Below, one piece after another: positions 17,131 to 25,099 of a stretch of DNA of 64,000 nucleotides. Source of the stretch: Cupriavidus necator (GTDB lineage Bacteria > Pseudomonadota > Gammaproteobacteria > Burkholderiales > Burkholderiaceae). The translations under genes and the position numbers were made by a program. The DNA is taken from contig CP074390.1 of assembly GCA_022041995.1 (NCBI GenBank), positions 1,488,001-1,552,000 of the forward strand, in the 5' to 3' direction. Every line of letters starts with the position of its first letter. The stretch's first letter is position 1. Below the pieces are notes generated by a model. It saw nothing but the letters and a program-made list of their open reading frames with translations. It was not told the origin of the DNA and ran no database searches.

Positions 17131-18480
17131 ATGCATGGCACCCAGACCGCGCCGATGGAGCGCGCCGCCCCGACACAGGGTGAACATTCACAAGCGATGG
17201 AGGAAAGCCGCATCATCGGCATGCTGGTGCGCCGGCTGATCCCGTTCCTCGCGTTGATCTACGTGGTCGCGTATATCGACCGCTCCGTGGTGGGCTTCGC
17301 CAAGCTGCATATGAACGCGGCCATCGGCATCAGCGATGCGGCCTACGGCCTGGGCGCGGGCCTGTTCTTCGTCGGCTACTTCCTTTGCGAAGTGCCGAGC
17401 AACCTGGCGCTGGAGCGCTTTGGCGCGCGCCGCTGGTTTGCGCGCATCCTGTTCACGTGGGGCGTGATCACCATGGCGATGGCGCTGACCAGCGGCCCCC
17501 ACAGCTTCTACGTGCTGCGCTTCTTGCTGGGCGCGGCCGAGGCGGGCCTTTACCCCGGCATCCTTTACTTCCTCACCAAGTGGTTCCCGATGCGGCACCG
17601 CGCGCGCATCATCGGCCTGCTGGTGCTGGCGCAGCCGATCGCGCTGATCATCACCGGACCGATTGCCGGGCTGGTGCTGTCGACCCATGGCCTGTTCGGC
17701 ATGAACAACTGGCAGACACTGTTCGTGCTCAGCGGCCTGCCCGCGGTGCTGCTGTGCCTGCCGACGCTGAAGCTGCTGCCTGAGTCGCCGGCCAGCGCCG
17801 CGTGGCTGGCACCGGCCGACCGTGCCTGGATCGAACGTGAACTGGCCGCCGACCAGGCTGCGTATGCGCTGAAGTCCCACGGCAATCCGCTGCGGGCGCT
17901 CAAGGACAAGCGCGTGCTGCTGCTGTCGCTGCTGTTCCTGCCGTTCCCGCTGAGCATCTACGGGCTCTCGCTGTGGCTGCCGACCATCATCAAGCAGTTC
18001 GGCGTCACCGATGCGATGACCGGCCTGCTGTCGGCCGTGCCATACCTGTTTGCGGTGGTCGGACTCTACCTGGTGCCGCGCCACTCGGACCGCAAGCGCG
18101 AGCGCTATGGCCATATCGTGGTGGTGTCTGGCATGGCGGCGGTGACCATGGCGCTGAGCGCATGGGCGCAGTCACCGGTGCTGCAGTTCCTGTTTATCTG
18201 CCTGACGGCGTTCTCGATCTATTCGATCCAGGCGGTGGTATGGGCGCTGCCGGGCGAGTTCCTGACCGGCGCCAGCGCCGCGGTGGGCATCGCCACGATC
18301 AACTCGCTGGCCAACCTCGGAGGCTACTTCGGGCCCTATGGCATCGGCGTGATTAAGGACGCCACCGGCAGTCTCTCGGCCGGCCTGTACTTCCTGGCGG
18401 CGATGCTGCTATTCGCGGTGGTGATGGCCTTCGTGGTGCGCGCGGCGCTGCGGCCTGCGGCTGGGCGTGCCGGCGCCTGA
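17131..18480 (+). CDS. MFS transporter, anion:cation symporter (ACS) family
   Basis: 449-residue major facilitator with twelve predicted membrane segments. The first helix region IPFLALIYVVAYIDRSVVGF and the loop after helix 2 (EVPSNLALERFGARRWFARI) are hallmarks of the ACS family (tartrate, glucarate, phthalate and hexuronate carriers). A central cytoplasmic loop around residues 225-260 is charged. TAGGAG lies nine bases before the ATG. It follows the IlvD-type dehydratase by 65 bp and ends at a strong terminator, so it is likely the sugar-acid importer of the block. Confidence 0.92.
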   Translation: MHGTQTAPMERAAPTQGEHSQAMEESRIIGMLVRRLIPFLALIYVVAYIDRSVVGFAKLHMNAAIGISDAAYGLGAGLFFVGYFLCEVPSNLALERFGARRWFARILFTWGVITMAMALTSGPHSFYVLRFLLGAAEAGLYPGILYFLTKWFPMRHRARIIGLLVLAQPIALIITGPIAGLVLSTHGLFGMNNWQTLFVLSGLPAVLLCLPTLKLLPESPASAAWLAPADRAWIERELAADQAAYALKSHGNPLRALKDKRVLLLSLLFLPFPLSIYGLSLWLPTIIKQFGVTDAMTGLLSAVPYLFAVVGLYLVPRHSDRKRERYGHIVVVSGMAAVTMALSAWAQSPVLQFLFICLTAFSIYSIQAVVWALPGEFLTGASAAVGIATINSLANLGGYFGPYGIGVIKDATGSLSAGLYFLAAMLLFAVVMAFVVRAALRPAAGRAGA

Positions 18481-18499
18481 GGGCATGGCGGGTGCATCA

Positions 18500-18521
18500 G
18501 GCGGCCTCAGGGCCGCCTTTT
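18500..18521 (+). terminator. Rho-independent terminator after the MFS gene
   Basis: GGCGGCC-TCAG-GGCCGCC followed by TTTT forms a seven-pair GC stem with a four-base loop, 19 bases after the MFS stop codon. It closes the plus-strand sugar-acid operon and overlaps the stop of the small minus-strand gene that follows. Confidence 0.85.
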
Positions 18522-18743
18522 CTTCCACTCGTAGTCCGGCGGTGGATCCGCCACACCGGCCCGGCCGACCGCGTTGGGATTCTCCGAGCAGAGCGTCACA
18601 AAGCTCACCGGCTCGCCCGCATGCTGGCGCTGGCGCAGCGCTTCGGCAAAGCGCAGGGCTTCACGCATCGCATCGCCGGGAAATGATTGCGCGTGGGGGC
18701 TGAGTCCGGTGTCGCTGGCTTCGGACCAGTAGACCATGTACAT
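18507..18743 (-). CDS. Small conserved hypothetical protein
   Basis: 78-residue protein starting MYMVYWSEASDTGLSP and including VSFVTLCSENPNAVGRAGV near its end. It is basic at the C-terminus (YEWKKRRP), has no signal peptide or membrane segment, and I do not recognise a defined domain. The compact, non-repetitive composition and the Tyr/Trp content argue that it is a real gene rather than a shadow. It stands alone, between the MFS terminator and the GNAT gene, divergent from the latter. Function unknown. Confidence 0.6.
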   Translation of the reverse strand: MYMVYWSEASDTGLSPHAQSFPGDAMREALRFAEALRQRQHAGEPVSFVTLCSENPNAVGRAGVADPPPDYEWKKRRP

Positions 18744-18985
18744 AGCGCTTCCTCGTCGTTGTGCCGGGTAACCTGCAGGGTGCTGCAGCGTTCATTCCTG
18801 GCGCGGGTGGTTACTGGCCGGCTGGCTGGTCGGTCCGGCGTGCCGATTGCAAGCCCGAAATCCGCCTTTTGCAAGCGTTTTGCAGGGCGCGGCATGGAAC
18901 TGGCAAAATGAGCGCTTCCTGGCCTGACGGCTTTGCGGCGAGGCTGACCCGTTCGCTATGCCGTCGCCGTTTCGTGCCGCCAATC

Positions 18986-19531
18986 ATGCCCGATTTTGCA
19001 CTGATCCCTGCTACCGCTGCCGATGCCGACCGGCTTGCCGCCATGCACACCGCCAGTTGGCAGCAAACCTATCCCGGCATGCTGCCGGCCGCCTATCTGC
19101 AGGAGCAAGCCTACCCGGAACGGCTGGCGGCCTGGCGTGCCCGCATGCTCCACGGCGCGGACGGCCCGGCGGAAGTCACGCTGGCCATGGTCGATGGCGA
19201 AGCCGCCGGCTTTGCCTGCCTGCTGCCTGAGGCCGAGCCGCAGTTCGGCGTTTATCTCGACAACCTCCACGTCCTGCCGGCCTTTCACGGCCAGGGACTG
19301 GGAAAGCGTTTGCTGGCGCATTGTGCTCAGCGTGTGGCCGAGCACTGGCCCGGACGGCCGTTGTTTCTCTATGTGCTGGAAGCCAATACGCAGGCGCGCG
19401 ATTTCTACGAGCGGCTGGGTGGTGAGGCATCCGACGCATTCGAGGACGATTTCCCCGGCCCGGACCTCAGGGTCATGGTTCGTCGCGTGACCTGGCCGGA
19501 CGTAGCTGCCCTGGTCAGGCGCCTGGGCTGA
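18986..19531 (+). CDS. GNAT-family N-acetyltransferase
   Basis: 181-residue GNAT protein. The fold is shown by FALIPATAADADRLAAMHTA at the start, the beta-4 strand FGVYLDNLHVLPAFHG and the acetyl-CoA pyrophosphate loop HGQGLGKRLLAHC (the Q/RxxGxG/A motif), then LFLYVLEANTQARDFYERLG. Single-domain stand-alone enzymes of this kind acetylate small amines, peptides or protein N-termini; the acceptor is not predictable. The start at MPDFAL is preferred because the 75 residues of upstream open frame look non-coding. It precedes the lipoprotein hydrolase by 43 bp and may be co-transcribed. Confidence 0.85.
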   Translation: MPDFALIPATAADADRLAAMHTASWQQTYPGMLPAAYLQEQAYPERLAAWRARMLHGADGPAEVTLAMVDGEAAGFACLLPEAEPQFGVYLDNLHVLPAFHGQGLGKRLLAHCAQRVAEHWPGRPLFLYVLEANTQARDFYERLGGEASDAFEDDFPGPDLRVMVRRVTWPDVAALVRRLG

Positions 19532-19574
19532 CCAGCGCCGCGAGCCGGGCTAACGCCAACAGGAGAAGCCATCC

Positions 19575-20723
19575 ATGCTTCAGACGTTCGCTCTCGACCT
19601 GCCAGGGAAGCCGGCCAGGCGCCTCGCCTGCGTGACCATGGCCTTAGTCGCACTGACTGGCTGCGCCAGTGCTCCCCCGGCACGCTTTGTCACCAGCAAG
19701 CCAGTCGAGGCGGCGGCCAAGGTGGCATCGTCCAGGCCGCACTGGCAACGGGTGCACCTGGGCGCAGGCGCAGGCTATGATTTCCCGGTCTATGCCAACC
19801 ACCGTCTCGACGCCGACCTGTCGCGCATCCGCGAGGTGGTGTTCGTGCAGCACGGCCTGCAGCGCAACGGCGATGATTACTACGCCGCCGGCGCGGCACT
19901 GCTCAAGGCCAGCGGCCGCAATCCTGATGAAGTGCTGCTGGTCGCGCCCAACTTCCCCGGCACGCCGGACCAGGGCAAGGGGTTCGACAGCATGCCGCAG
20001 TGGTCTGCGCAGGGCTGGATGAGCGGTGAGAACGCGGTCAATGCGCCGTTCACGGTCAGTTCGCTGCAGGTCTTCGATGACCTGGTCGCCTTTGTCACCG
20101 ACAAGGCGCGCCTGCCGCAGGTGACCAGGGTGACCGTGGCTGGGCATTCGGGCGGCGCGCAGGTGGTGCATCGCTATGCCGTGCTGAACAACGTTGACGA
20201 GCGCATCCGTGCGCGCGGCATCGATCTGCGCTACGTGGTGGCGAACCCGTCGTCCTATCTCTACTTCACGCCGGTGCGTCCTGCGGGTGAGGACGGGAAG
20301 TCGTTCGCACCGTATGACAAGGCCGTCTGTCCCGGCTACGACAGGTACCGCTACGGCATGCAGGACATCGTGCCTTACGCCAAGGGTGCCAGCGGCCTGG
20401 CGCTGTACCAGCGCTATGCGGGCCGCCAGGTGACCTACCTGGCCGGCACAGAAGACAACGACCCCAACCACCGCGTGCTCGACAAGGCCTGCGGCGCCGA
20501 AGCCGAAGGCCCTACGCGGCTGCAGCGCGCACGCGGCTACCTGCGCTATGAGCGATACCTGTCGGGCACCGGCCTGGTGCTGCGCCACCAGGCCTATGAA
20601 GTGGTGGGCGTGGGCCACGACCAGGCACGCATGTTCGGCTCGCAGTGCGGCGCCAGGGCGGTGTTCGGCATGGCGGAGTCGGCCAATCCGGACGGCGCGG
20701 CCTGCCGTGCGCCGCAGCTCTGA
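19575..20723 (+). CDS. Predicted lipoprotein alpha/beta hydrolase
   Basis: 382-residue secreted protein. A type II signal peptide ends in LTGC (lipobox, Cys about residue 29), so it should be lipid-anchored in the envelope. The mature part has EVVFVQHGLQRNGDDYY and the nucleophile elbow VAGHSGGAQVVHRYAV, with a late His in VVGVGHDQARMF, giving a serine hydrolase triad. Esterase-like proteins of this type lack a known substrate. The start is supported by AGGAG nine bases upstream. Internal cysteines (CPGYDRY, KACGAEAE, SQCGARAV, ACRAP) suggest disulfides in the periplasm. Confidence 0.78.
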   Translation: MLQTFALDLPGKPARRLACVTMALVALTGCASAPPARFVTSKPVEAAAKVASSRPHWQRVHLGAGAGYDFPVYANHRLDADLSRIREVVFVQHGLQRNGDDYYAAGAALLKASGRNPDEVLLVAPNFPGTPDQGKGFDSMPQWSAQGWMSGENAVNAPFTVSSLQVFDDLVAFVTDKARLPQVTRVTVAGHSGGAQVVHRYAVLNNVDERIRARGIDLRYVVANPSSYLYFTPVRPAGEDGKSFAPYDKAVCPGYDRYRYGMQDIVPYAKGASGLALYQRYAGRQVTYLAGTEDNDPNHRVLDKACGAEAEGPTRLQRARGYLRYERYLSGTGLVLRHQAYEVVGVGHDQARMFGSQCGARAVFGMAESANPDGAACRAPQL

Positions 20724-21032
20724 GGCAGGCGCTGTACGCGGCGCCCGCGTGCCGGTCTGTCTAGCGCGGGCGCATCATGCAAAGCCCGGCTTGGCGACCA
20801 TCAGCCAGAACACCGCCACAATGCCGTGAAGGCCGGGATGCCAAGCCAGTATGCATATTCCTGCCATGCGTTCGTAGTAGCGCTTCCAGACCCGGATTGT
20901 ATGAAATTGACCAGCCGTTTGGCGCAAGGGTTGGAAGAACAAGAAAAAACCCGCGAACTTCGCGGGTTCAAGTCCCTGCCCGCAGGAACGGGCTCGGAGG
21001 AGACAACCACAGGGAAGCGGTTACGTGCCTGG
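20724..21032. other. Intergenic stretch with one terminator
   Basis: 309 bases between the hydrolase and the small minus-strand gene. The only structure I can support is the minus-strand terminator at 20944-20968. An open frame crosses the region but has unusual composition and no ribosome binding site. Confidence 0.5.
20944..20968 (-). terminator. Rho-independent terminator for the small minus-strand gene
   Basis: Read on the minus strand, AACCCGCG-AAGTT-CGCGGGTT is followed by a run of T (20944-20949). The stem is eight perfect pairs. It lies about 65 bases beyond the stop of the 75-residue protein at 21033. Confidence 0.85.
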
Positions 21033-21260
21033 TCAGCCCAGGCTGAATTTGACAACCTGTTCTTCGACGCCGACGAAACGCACCAGCTGGCGCAGCCCGC
21101 TGGCATATTCCTTGATATGGTGCCCGTCCGGCGTATCGGGCAGCCGGTAGTAAATGGGCGCCTTGTCGCGCATGGGCGGCAGGATGCCGAACGGGAGCTC
21201 GCCGGCGTCGGCTTCCCAGGCCACGTCGCGCTCTTCGGTAAGCAGGATTCTTCCGGTCAT
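21033..21260 (-). CDS. Small hypothetical protein
   Basis: 75-residue protein beginning MTGRILLTEERDVAWEADAG and carrying IYYRLPDTPDGHHIKEYASG. It has no signal sequence or transmembrane segment, and I recognise no domain. A GGAG seven bases before the ATG at 21260 and a good terminator after the stop make it a convincing gene unit; an ATG 87 bases upstream is in frame but lacks a binding site. It is divergent from the PadR regulator across an AT-rich region with three AATGTAT copies, so PadR might control it. Function unknown. Confidence 0.65.
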   Translation of the reverse strand: MTGRILLTEERDVAWEADAGELPFGILPPMRDKAPIYYRLPDTPDGHHIKEYASGLRQLVRFVGVEEQVVKFSLG

Positions 21261-21598
21261 GGACACACTCCAGGATTGCTGCAAGGTGCGGCCGGGGGCG
21301 GATATGCGCTCGCACTGGATTTCAATGTATGGAATGTATTGCATCAAGGGCAGAAATGCTATTCAGCGTTTTTTAATTCTGTCTGCCAGGAAATTTCTAA
21401 ACTGACAAATTTGATGAATGTATGGCATTTGTTGGCGACGCCGATGACGACCTCGCTGAGGGCGCAGCGCAAGGCCGGCATTGCGATACCATAGCGCCAG
21501 CCCTGCGAAGTGCGGCTACCGGCGCGTTCGGTTCCGGGTCTGCCGCATCCGCTTCCAACCTTTTCCATCGCCCCCCGGACGGGCCACTGCCCAGACGC
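21261..21598. other. AT-rich divergent promoter region with AATGTAT repeats
   Basis: 338 bases between the small minus-strand gene and padR. It is lower in GC than the surroundings. AATGTAT occurs at 21324-21330, 21333-21339 and 21417-21423; the first two are nine bases apart. These could be regulator half-sites. No gene is visible. Confidence 0.4.
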
Positions 21599-22147
21599 AT
21601 GTCGACCCAGCACGCCTTGTTGATTTCCCTGATCGAAAAGCCGTCGTCCGGTTATGACCTGGCGCGGCGCTTTGACCGTTCCATCGGCTATTTCTGGCAT
21701 GCCACGCACCAGCAGATTTATCGCGAGCTGGGACGGATGGCTGACAGTGGCTGGATTGCCGCGGATGAAGCCGAGGCCGTGGAAGGCGAGACCGGTGCCG
21801 GCGATCGCAAGAACCGCAAGAAGGTCTACCAGGTGTTGCCGGCCGGCCGTGACGAACTGGCACGCTGGGTGCTGACCCCCGGCGCCAGCCTGGACCAGCG
21901 CGAGGAAATCCTGGTCAAGCTGCGCGCCGATGCGGTGATCGGGCCGCTTGGCCTGGGTGACGAGATGCGGCGGCTGATCGCGCTGCACCGGGCCCGGCTG
22001 GAGACTTACCTTGCCATCGAGCGGCGCGATTTCTCGGCGCCGGACATGGACCGCGCGCAGCAGTTGCGCTATGCGCTGCTGCAGCGCGGCATCCGCTTCG
22101 AGCACGACTGGGTGGCCTGGGGCGAGGAACTGCTGCCGCTGCTGTAG
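21599..22147 (+). CDS. PadR-family transcriptional regulator
   Basis: 182-residue PadR regulator with the N-terminal winged helix (MSTQHALLISLIEKPSSGYD, then FWHATHQQIYRELGRMADSG and wing KKVYQVLPAGRDELARWV) and the C-terminal Vir/helical dimerisation domain (AQQLRYALLQRGIRFEHDWV). This two-domain form often represses detoxification genes. Start taken at MSTQ; the longer frame upstream looks non-coding. Its 3' end converges with the nitronate monooxygenase operon, whose promoter holds a PadR-type palindrome at 23773, so that operon is its likely target. Confidence 0.9.
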   Translation: MSTQHALLISLIEKPSSGYDLARRFDRSIGYFWHATHQQIYRELGRMADSGWIAADEAEAVEGETGAGDRKNRKKVYQVLPAGRDELARWVLTPGASLDQREEILVKLRADAVIGPLGLGDEMRRLIALHRARLETYLAIERRDFSAPDMDRAQQLRYALLQRGIRFEHDWVAWGEELLPLL

Positions 22148-22201
22148 CCGCGCCCCGCACGGGCGGCGGCTACAGCCTCCCAGGCCAGGTAACTGGCTGC
22201 G

Positions 22202-23197
22202 TCAGGCCAGATCGACGGCACGCGTGCCGGCCTGCCTGGCTTCACCCAGGCCCAGCCGGCGGCGTGCCAGCGCATATTCCTCGGCAAAGCGGCGCACCAG
22301 CTCGCCCGCGGGCACCACGCGCTTGATTGCGCCCACGCCCTGGCCGGCGCCCCAGATATCCTTCCACGCCTTGACGCTGGCAGAGCCGAAATTCATCTTC
22401 GACGGATCGGATTCGGGCAGCGCGTTCGGGTCCAGGCCGGCGCGCTCGATGCTGCCGCGCAGGTAGTTGCCGTGCACGCCGGTGAACAGGTTGGAGTAGA
22501 CGATGTCGCTGGCGGTGCTGTCGACGATCATCTGCTTGTAGCCGTCCTGCGCGTTGGCTTCCTGCGTGGCGATAAAGGCTGAGCCGATATAGGCCAGGTC
22601 GGCGCCGGCGGCCTGCGCGGCGAGGATGGCGTCGCCACTGGAGATCGAGCCCGACAGCAGCAGCGGGCCGTCGAACCATTCGCGGATCTCGTGCAGCAGC
22701 GCGAACGGCGACAGCGTGCCGGCATGGCCGCCGGCACCCGCGGCAACCGCGACCAGTCCGTCCGCACCCTTCTCGATGGCCTTGCGCGCGAAGGCGTTGT
22801 TGATCACGTCATGCAGCACGATGCCGCCGTACGAGTGCACTGCGTCGTTGACTTCCTTGCGCGCGCCCAGCGACGTGATCACGATCGGCACCTTGTAGCG
22901 CACGCACAGCTCCAGGTCATGCTCAAGCCGGTCGTTGGACTTGTGCACGATCTGGTTGACGGCGAACGGTGCCGACGGGCGGTCAGGGTGCCTGGCGTCG
23001 TGTTCGGCCAGCTCGGTGGTGATGCGGTCCAGCCATTCTTCCAGCTTGGGTGCCGGGCGCGCATTCAGCGCGGGGAACGAGCCCACCACGCCGGCCTTGC
23101 ACTGGGCGATGACCAGGTCGGGGTTGGAGATGATGAACAGCGGCGAGCAGACCACCGGCAGCGACAGCCGGTTCTGGAGTTGGGCGGGAAGGGCCAT
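22202..23197 (-). CDS. Nitronate monooxygenase / NAD(P)H-dependent flavin oxidoreductase
   Basis: 331-residue TIM-barrel FMN enzyme of the 2-nitropropane dioxygenase family. Typical segments are LPVVCSPLFIISNPDLVIAQ at the start, VGSFPALNARP, AAGAGGHAGTLSPFALL (phosphate-binding glycine stretch) and AGADLAYIGSAFIATQEA. Such enzymes oxidise alkyl nitronates such as propionate-3-nitronate, or act as flavin oxidoreductases on unknown substrates. The longer upstream frame runs into the preceding gene and is rejected; MALPAQL starts behind GGAGAC. It is second in an operon with the SnoaL-like gene 61 bp upstream. Confidence 0.9.
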   Translation of the reverse strand: MALPAQLQNRLSLPVVCSPLFIISNPDLVIAQCKAGVVGSFPALNARPAPKLEEWLDRITTELAEHDARHPDRPSAPFAVNQIVHKSNDRLEHDLELCVRYKVPIVITSLGARKEVNDAVHSYGGIVLHDVINNAFARKAIEKGADGLVAVAAGAGGHAGTLSPFALLHEIREWFDGPLLLSGSISSGDAILAAQAAGADLAYIGSAFIATQEANAQDGYKQMIVDSTASDIVYSNLFTGVHGNYLRGSIERAGLDPNALPESDPSKMNFGSASVKAWKDIWGAGQGVGAIKRVVPAGELVRRFAEEYALARRRLGLGEARQAGTRAVDLA

Positions 23198-23258
23198 GGG
23201 TGAAGTCTCCTGGGTAATCCGGTAAAACGAAAAAGCGGTGCTGCGAAACAGGGTTGCG

Positions 23259-23693
23259 TCAGGCCGCGCCGGACAGCACGTCCTTCTGGCTGGCCAGGCG
23301 CGCGCCCATGGCGGCGGCCAGCGCCTCCAGGCCCGAGCGCGGGCGCACCATGACTTCGAACTCGGCAATGCGGCCGGCGTCGTCGAAGCGGATCATGTCG
23401 ATGCCCTTGAGCGCCTTGCCGTCCACGGCCGCGCTGAATTCCAGCACCACGCTGTGGCCGTCCTCGCTGACAAAGCTGCGGTGATAACGGAAGTCCTGGA
23501 ACACCTGGTTCACCGTGGTCAGCACCAGTGCAATGGCGGCGCGGCCGGGATAGGGGGTGTGCGCGACCGGCGAGCGGAACACCACTTCATCGGCCACGAT
23601 GGCGTCGAGCCCTGCCATCGAGCCGTTGGCCAGCATCTGGTGCCAGGCTTCAAGTGAGGCCTGTGCGGCGGGAATCAGGTTGGTGGTGGTCAC
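23259..23693 (-). CDS. SnoaL/NTF2-like protein
   Basis: 144-residue protein with the cone-shaped NTF2/SnoaL signature: helix LEAWHQMLANGSMAGLDAIV, then VVFRSPVAHTPYPGRAAIAL, and the strands FVSEDGHSVVLEFSAAVDGK and IDMIRFDDAGRIAEFEVMVR. These bind small hydrophobic ligands or catalyse isomerisation/hydrolysis; the role here is unknown. It is the first gene after the palindromic operator at 23773 and precedes the nitronate monooxygenase, so the two probably act on the same compound. Confidence 0.85.
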   Translation of the reverse strand: MTTTNLIPAAQASLEAWHQMLANGSMAGLDAIVADEVVFRSPVAHTPYPGRAAIALVLTTVNQVFQDFRYHRSFVSEDGHSVVLEFSAAVDGKALKGIDMIRFDDAGRIAEFEVMVRPRSGLEALAAAMGARLASQKDVLSGAA

Positions 23694-23772
23694 GTCGGTC
23701 TCCTTGGCTGGCGTCGGTGCGCGGGCGTCTCGTTTGACGGGGTCGGATGAGAGGTGGTTTTATGCGTCAGTT

Positions 23773-23792
23773 CTATGCAACCAGTTGCATAG
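23773..23792. promoter_or_regulatory. CTATGCAAC-CA-GTTGCATAG palindrome, probable PadR operator
   Basis: A 20-bp palindrome with two perfect nine-base arms lies 80 bases upstream of the SnoaL-like start. Its ATGCAAC/GTTGCAT arms match the size and AT-rich style of PadR operators, and a PadR gene sits at the other end of the operon. The assignment is inference; the palindrome is seen directly. Confidence 0.72.
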
Positions 23793-23931
23793 TGGGTGGA
23801 AAGGTAGCATGCGCCGGGGCACGGTGCAAGCGATGCCGGGCCAATGGTGCCGGCGCCCCGCCGCGCAGTGACGGGTTGTCTACAATAGGCGGGATCCCAA
23901 CCCCGCACGCCGGCCCCCGGCAGGAGAGTCA

Positions 23932-24954
23932 GTGACCACTAAGCCCTCCGCTGCCCATCCCGAACAGGCGGCCTTGTTCGATGCCGACCTGGCCGCCTGG
24001 CGTGACCATCCGGAGCGCGCGTTCGACGGCTGGCTGGCACGGCATGGCTTCCGGCACGGCACCAGCGTGGTGTACCGCGCCATGTGGGGCAAGCTGCTGC
24101 GCTGGTCGGCCGAGCGCGGGCTGCCGCCGCTGAGCTGGTCCGCGGAGCAGATCGGTGAGTTCCTGGACGCGCAGCAGCTGCACAAATCGCACCGCTATCG
24201 CTACACGCGGTTGATCGAACGGGTGTTCCATCATCTGGCGCGGCTGCGCGAGGGCATGCACAACCCGGCCAGCCAGGCGGTGCGTGCCCACCTGGCCGAG
24301 GGCGAGAACGATCCCACTGCGTTCCTGCTGCCGGGCGAGCGCGATCTGCTGGTGGCGCGGATACTCGGCCCGGCCGGCATGCCGGCCGGCGACATGCACA
24401 CCGCAGCATCGCCGACCCAATGGAAGCGCGCCCGCGATGCGGCCCTGCTGGCGGTGCTGCTCGGCGGCGGCCTGAAGGTAGCCGAAGCCCGGGCGCTGCG
24501 GGTCGATGCCATCGAAGCTGGCGCACCCGGCCGGATGGCGCTGCGCATGGTCCGCGAGGACAACGGCCGGGCCTATACCGTGCCGCTGTTCAGCCTGGCC
24601 CATGCGCCGCTGCGGGCCTGGCTGGCATTGCGCAAAGCCTCCGGCACGCTTGGCGGCCTGGTGTTTCCCGCCATGCCCGCGGGGCGGCCGATGCATGCCG
24701 CCTCAGTCTACCGGCGCGTGGAGATCCTGCTGGATGAGGCCGGCGTGCTGGCCGGCCGCAGCGAACGCGCGTCGCCGCAGACGCTGCGCAATACCTGCGC
24801 CGCCATGCATTTCGAGGCCGGCATGGCGCCGGCCGAGGTCGCGCAATGCCTGGGCATGCGCGACCTGGAGTCCGGCTGGCGGCTGCGCGCCGCCTATGAA
24901 GCCTGGCAGGCGCGGACAGGGCTGCTGGCGCAAGCGCCGGGGAGCCGCGCCTAG
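23932..24954 (+). CDS. Tyrosine recombinase/phage integrase-family protein with altered catalytic residues
   Basis: 340-residue protein with an N-terminal SAM-like core-binding domain (about 30-125) and a C-terminal catalytic domain. The catalytic residues are unusual. Box I reads GGGLKVAEARAL, with Lys 182 where Arg is expected; box II reads SPQTLRNTCA, keeping Arg 286 but replacing His by Gln 283; the LGH motif is LGM (Met 309). A Tyr at 322 is in the right place. It starts at GTG behind AGGAGA. No attachment site, phage gene or integron array accompanies it. It may be a domesticated DNA-binding protein rather than an active recombinase. Confidence 0.8.
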   Translation: MTTKPSAAHPEQAALFDADLAAWRDHPERAFDGWLARHGFRHGTSVVYRAMWGKLLRWSAERGLPPLSWSAEQIGEFLDAQQLHKSHRYRYTRLIERVFHHLARLREGMHNPASQAVRAHLAEGENDPTAFLLPGERDLLVARILGPAGMPAGDMHTAASPTQWKRARDAALLAVLLGGGLKVAEARALRVDAIEAGAPGRMALRMVREDNGRAYTVPLFSLAHAPLRAWLALRKASGTLGGLVFPAMPAGRPMHAASVYRRVEILLDEAGVLAGRSERASPQTLRNTCAAMHFEAGMAPAEVAQCLGMRDLESGWRLRAAYEAWQARTGLLAQAPGSRA

Positions 24955-25022
24955 CATTGCCCGCGCCCTGGGCGCAACGGCAGATCGTGGATAATAAGCA
25001 GCTTCGCCGGCTTACTCGGCGG

Positions 25023-25046
25023 AAAGTGGTGCTTACGACACTTTTT
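25023..25046 (+). terminator. Weak terminator after the recombinase-like gene
   Basis: AAAGTG-N10-CACTTT followed by TTTT-like sequence can form a six-pair stem with a ten-base loop, 70 bases after the stop. It is weak but in the right place. Confidence 0.35.
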
Positions 25047-25052
25047 GAATCC

Positions 25053-25070
25053 GCCAGGCCAAGGCCTGGC
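25053..25070. repeat. Perfect 18-bp palindrome upstream of galE
   Basis: GCCAGGCC-AA-GGCCTGGC is a perfect inverted repeat with an AA centre, 30 bases before galE. It could be a 5'UTR hairpin or an operator; there is no T-tract. Confidence 0.45.
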
Positions 25071-25099
25071 CCTGAATCGAATTCCGACGCCTATTTTCC

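Noticed and set aside
20955..20995. tRNA-like T-arm (GGTTCAAGTCC) at a GC-rich hairpin
   Set aside because: No acceptor, D or anticodon stem can be built around it; the stem is the terminator at 20944-20968.
20826..21494. 222-codon plus-strand frame
   Set aside because: It crosses a strong minus-strand terminator and a better minus-strand gene, and has no recognisable domain or binding site.
23932..24954. Prophage or integron anchored by the recombinase-like gene
   Set aside because: No phage structural genes, attachment repeats, attC-like sites or composition change nearby, and catalytic residues are substituted.
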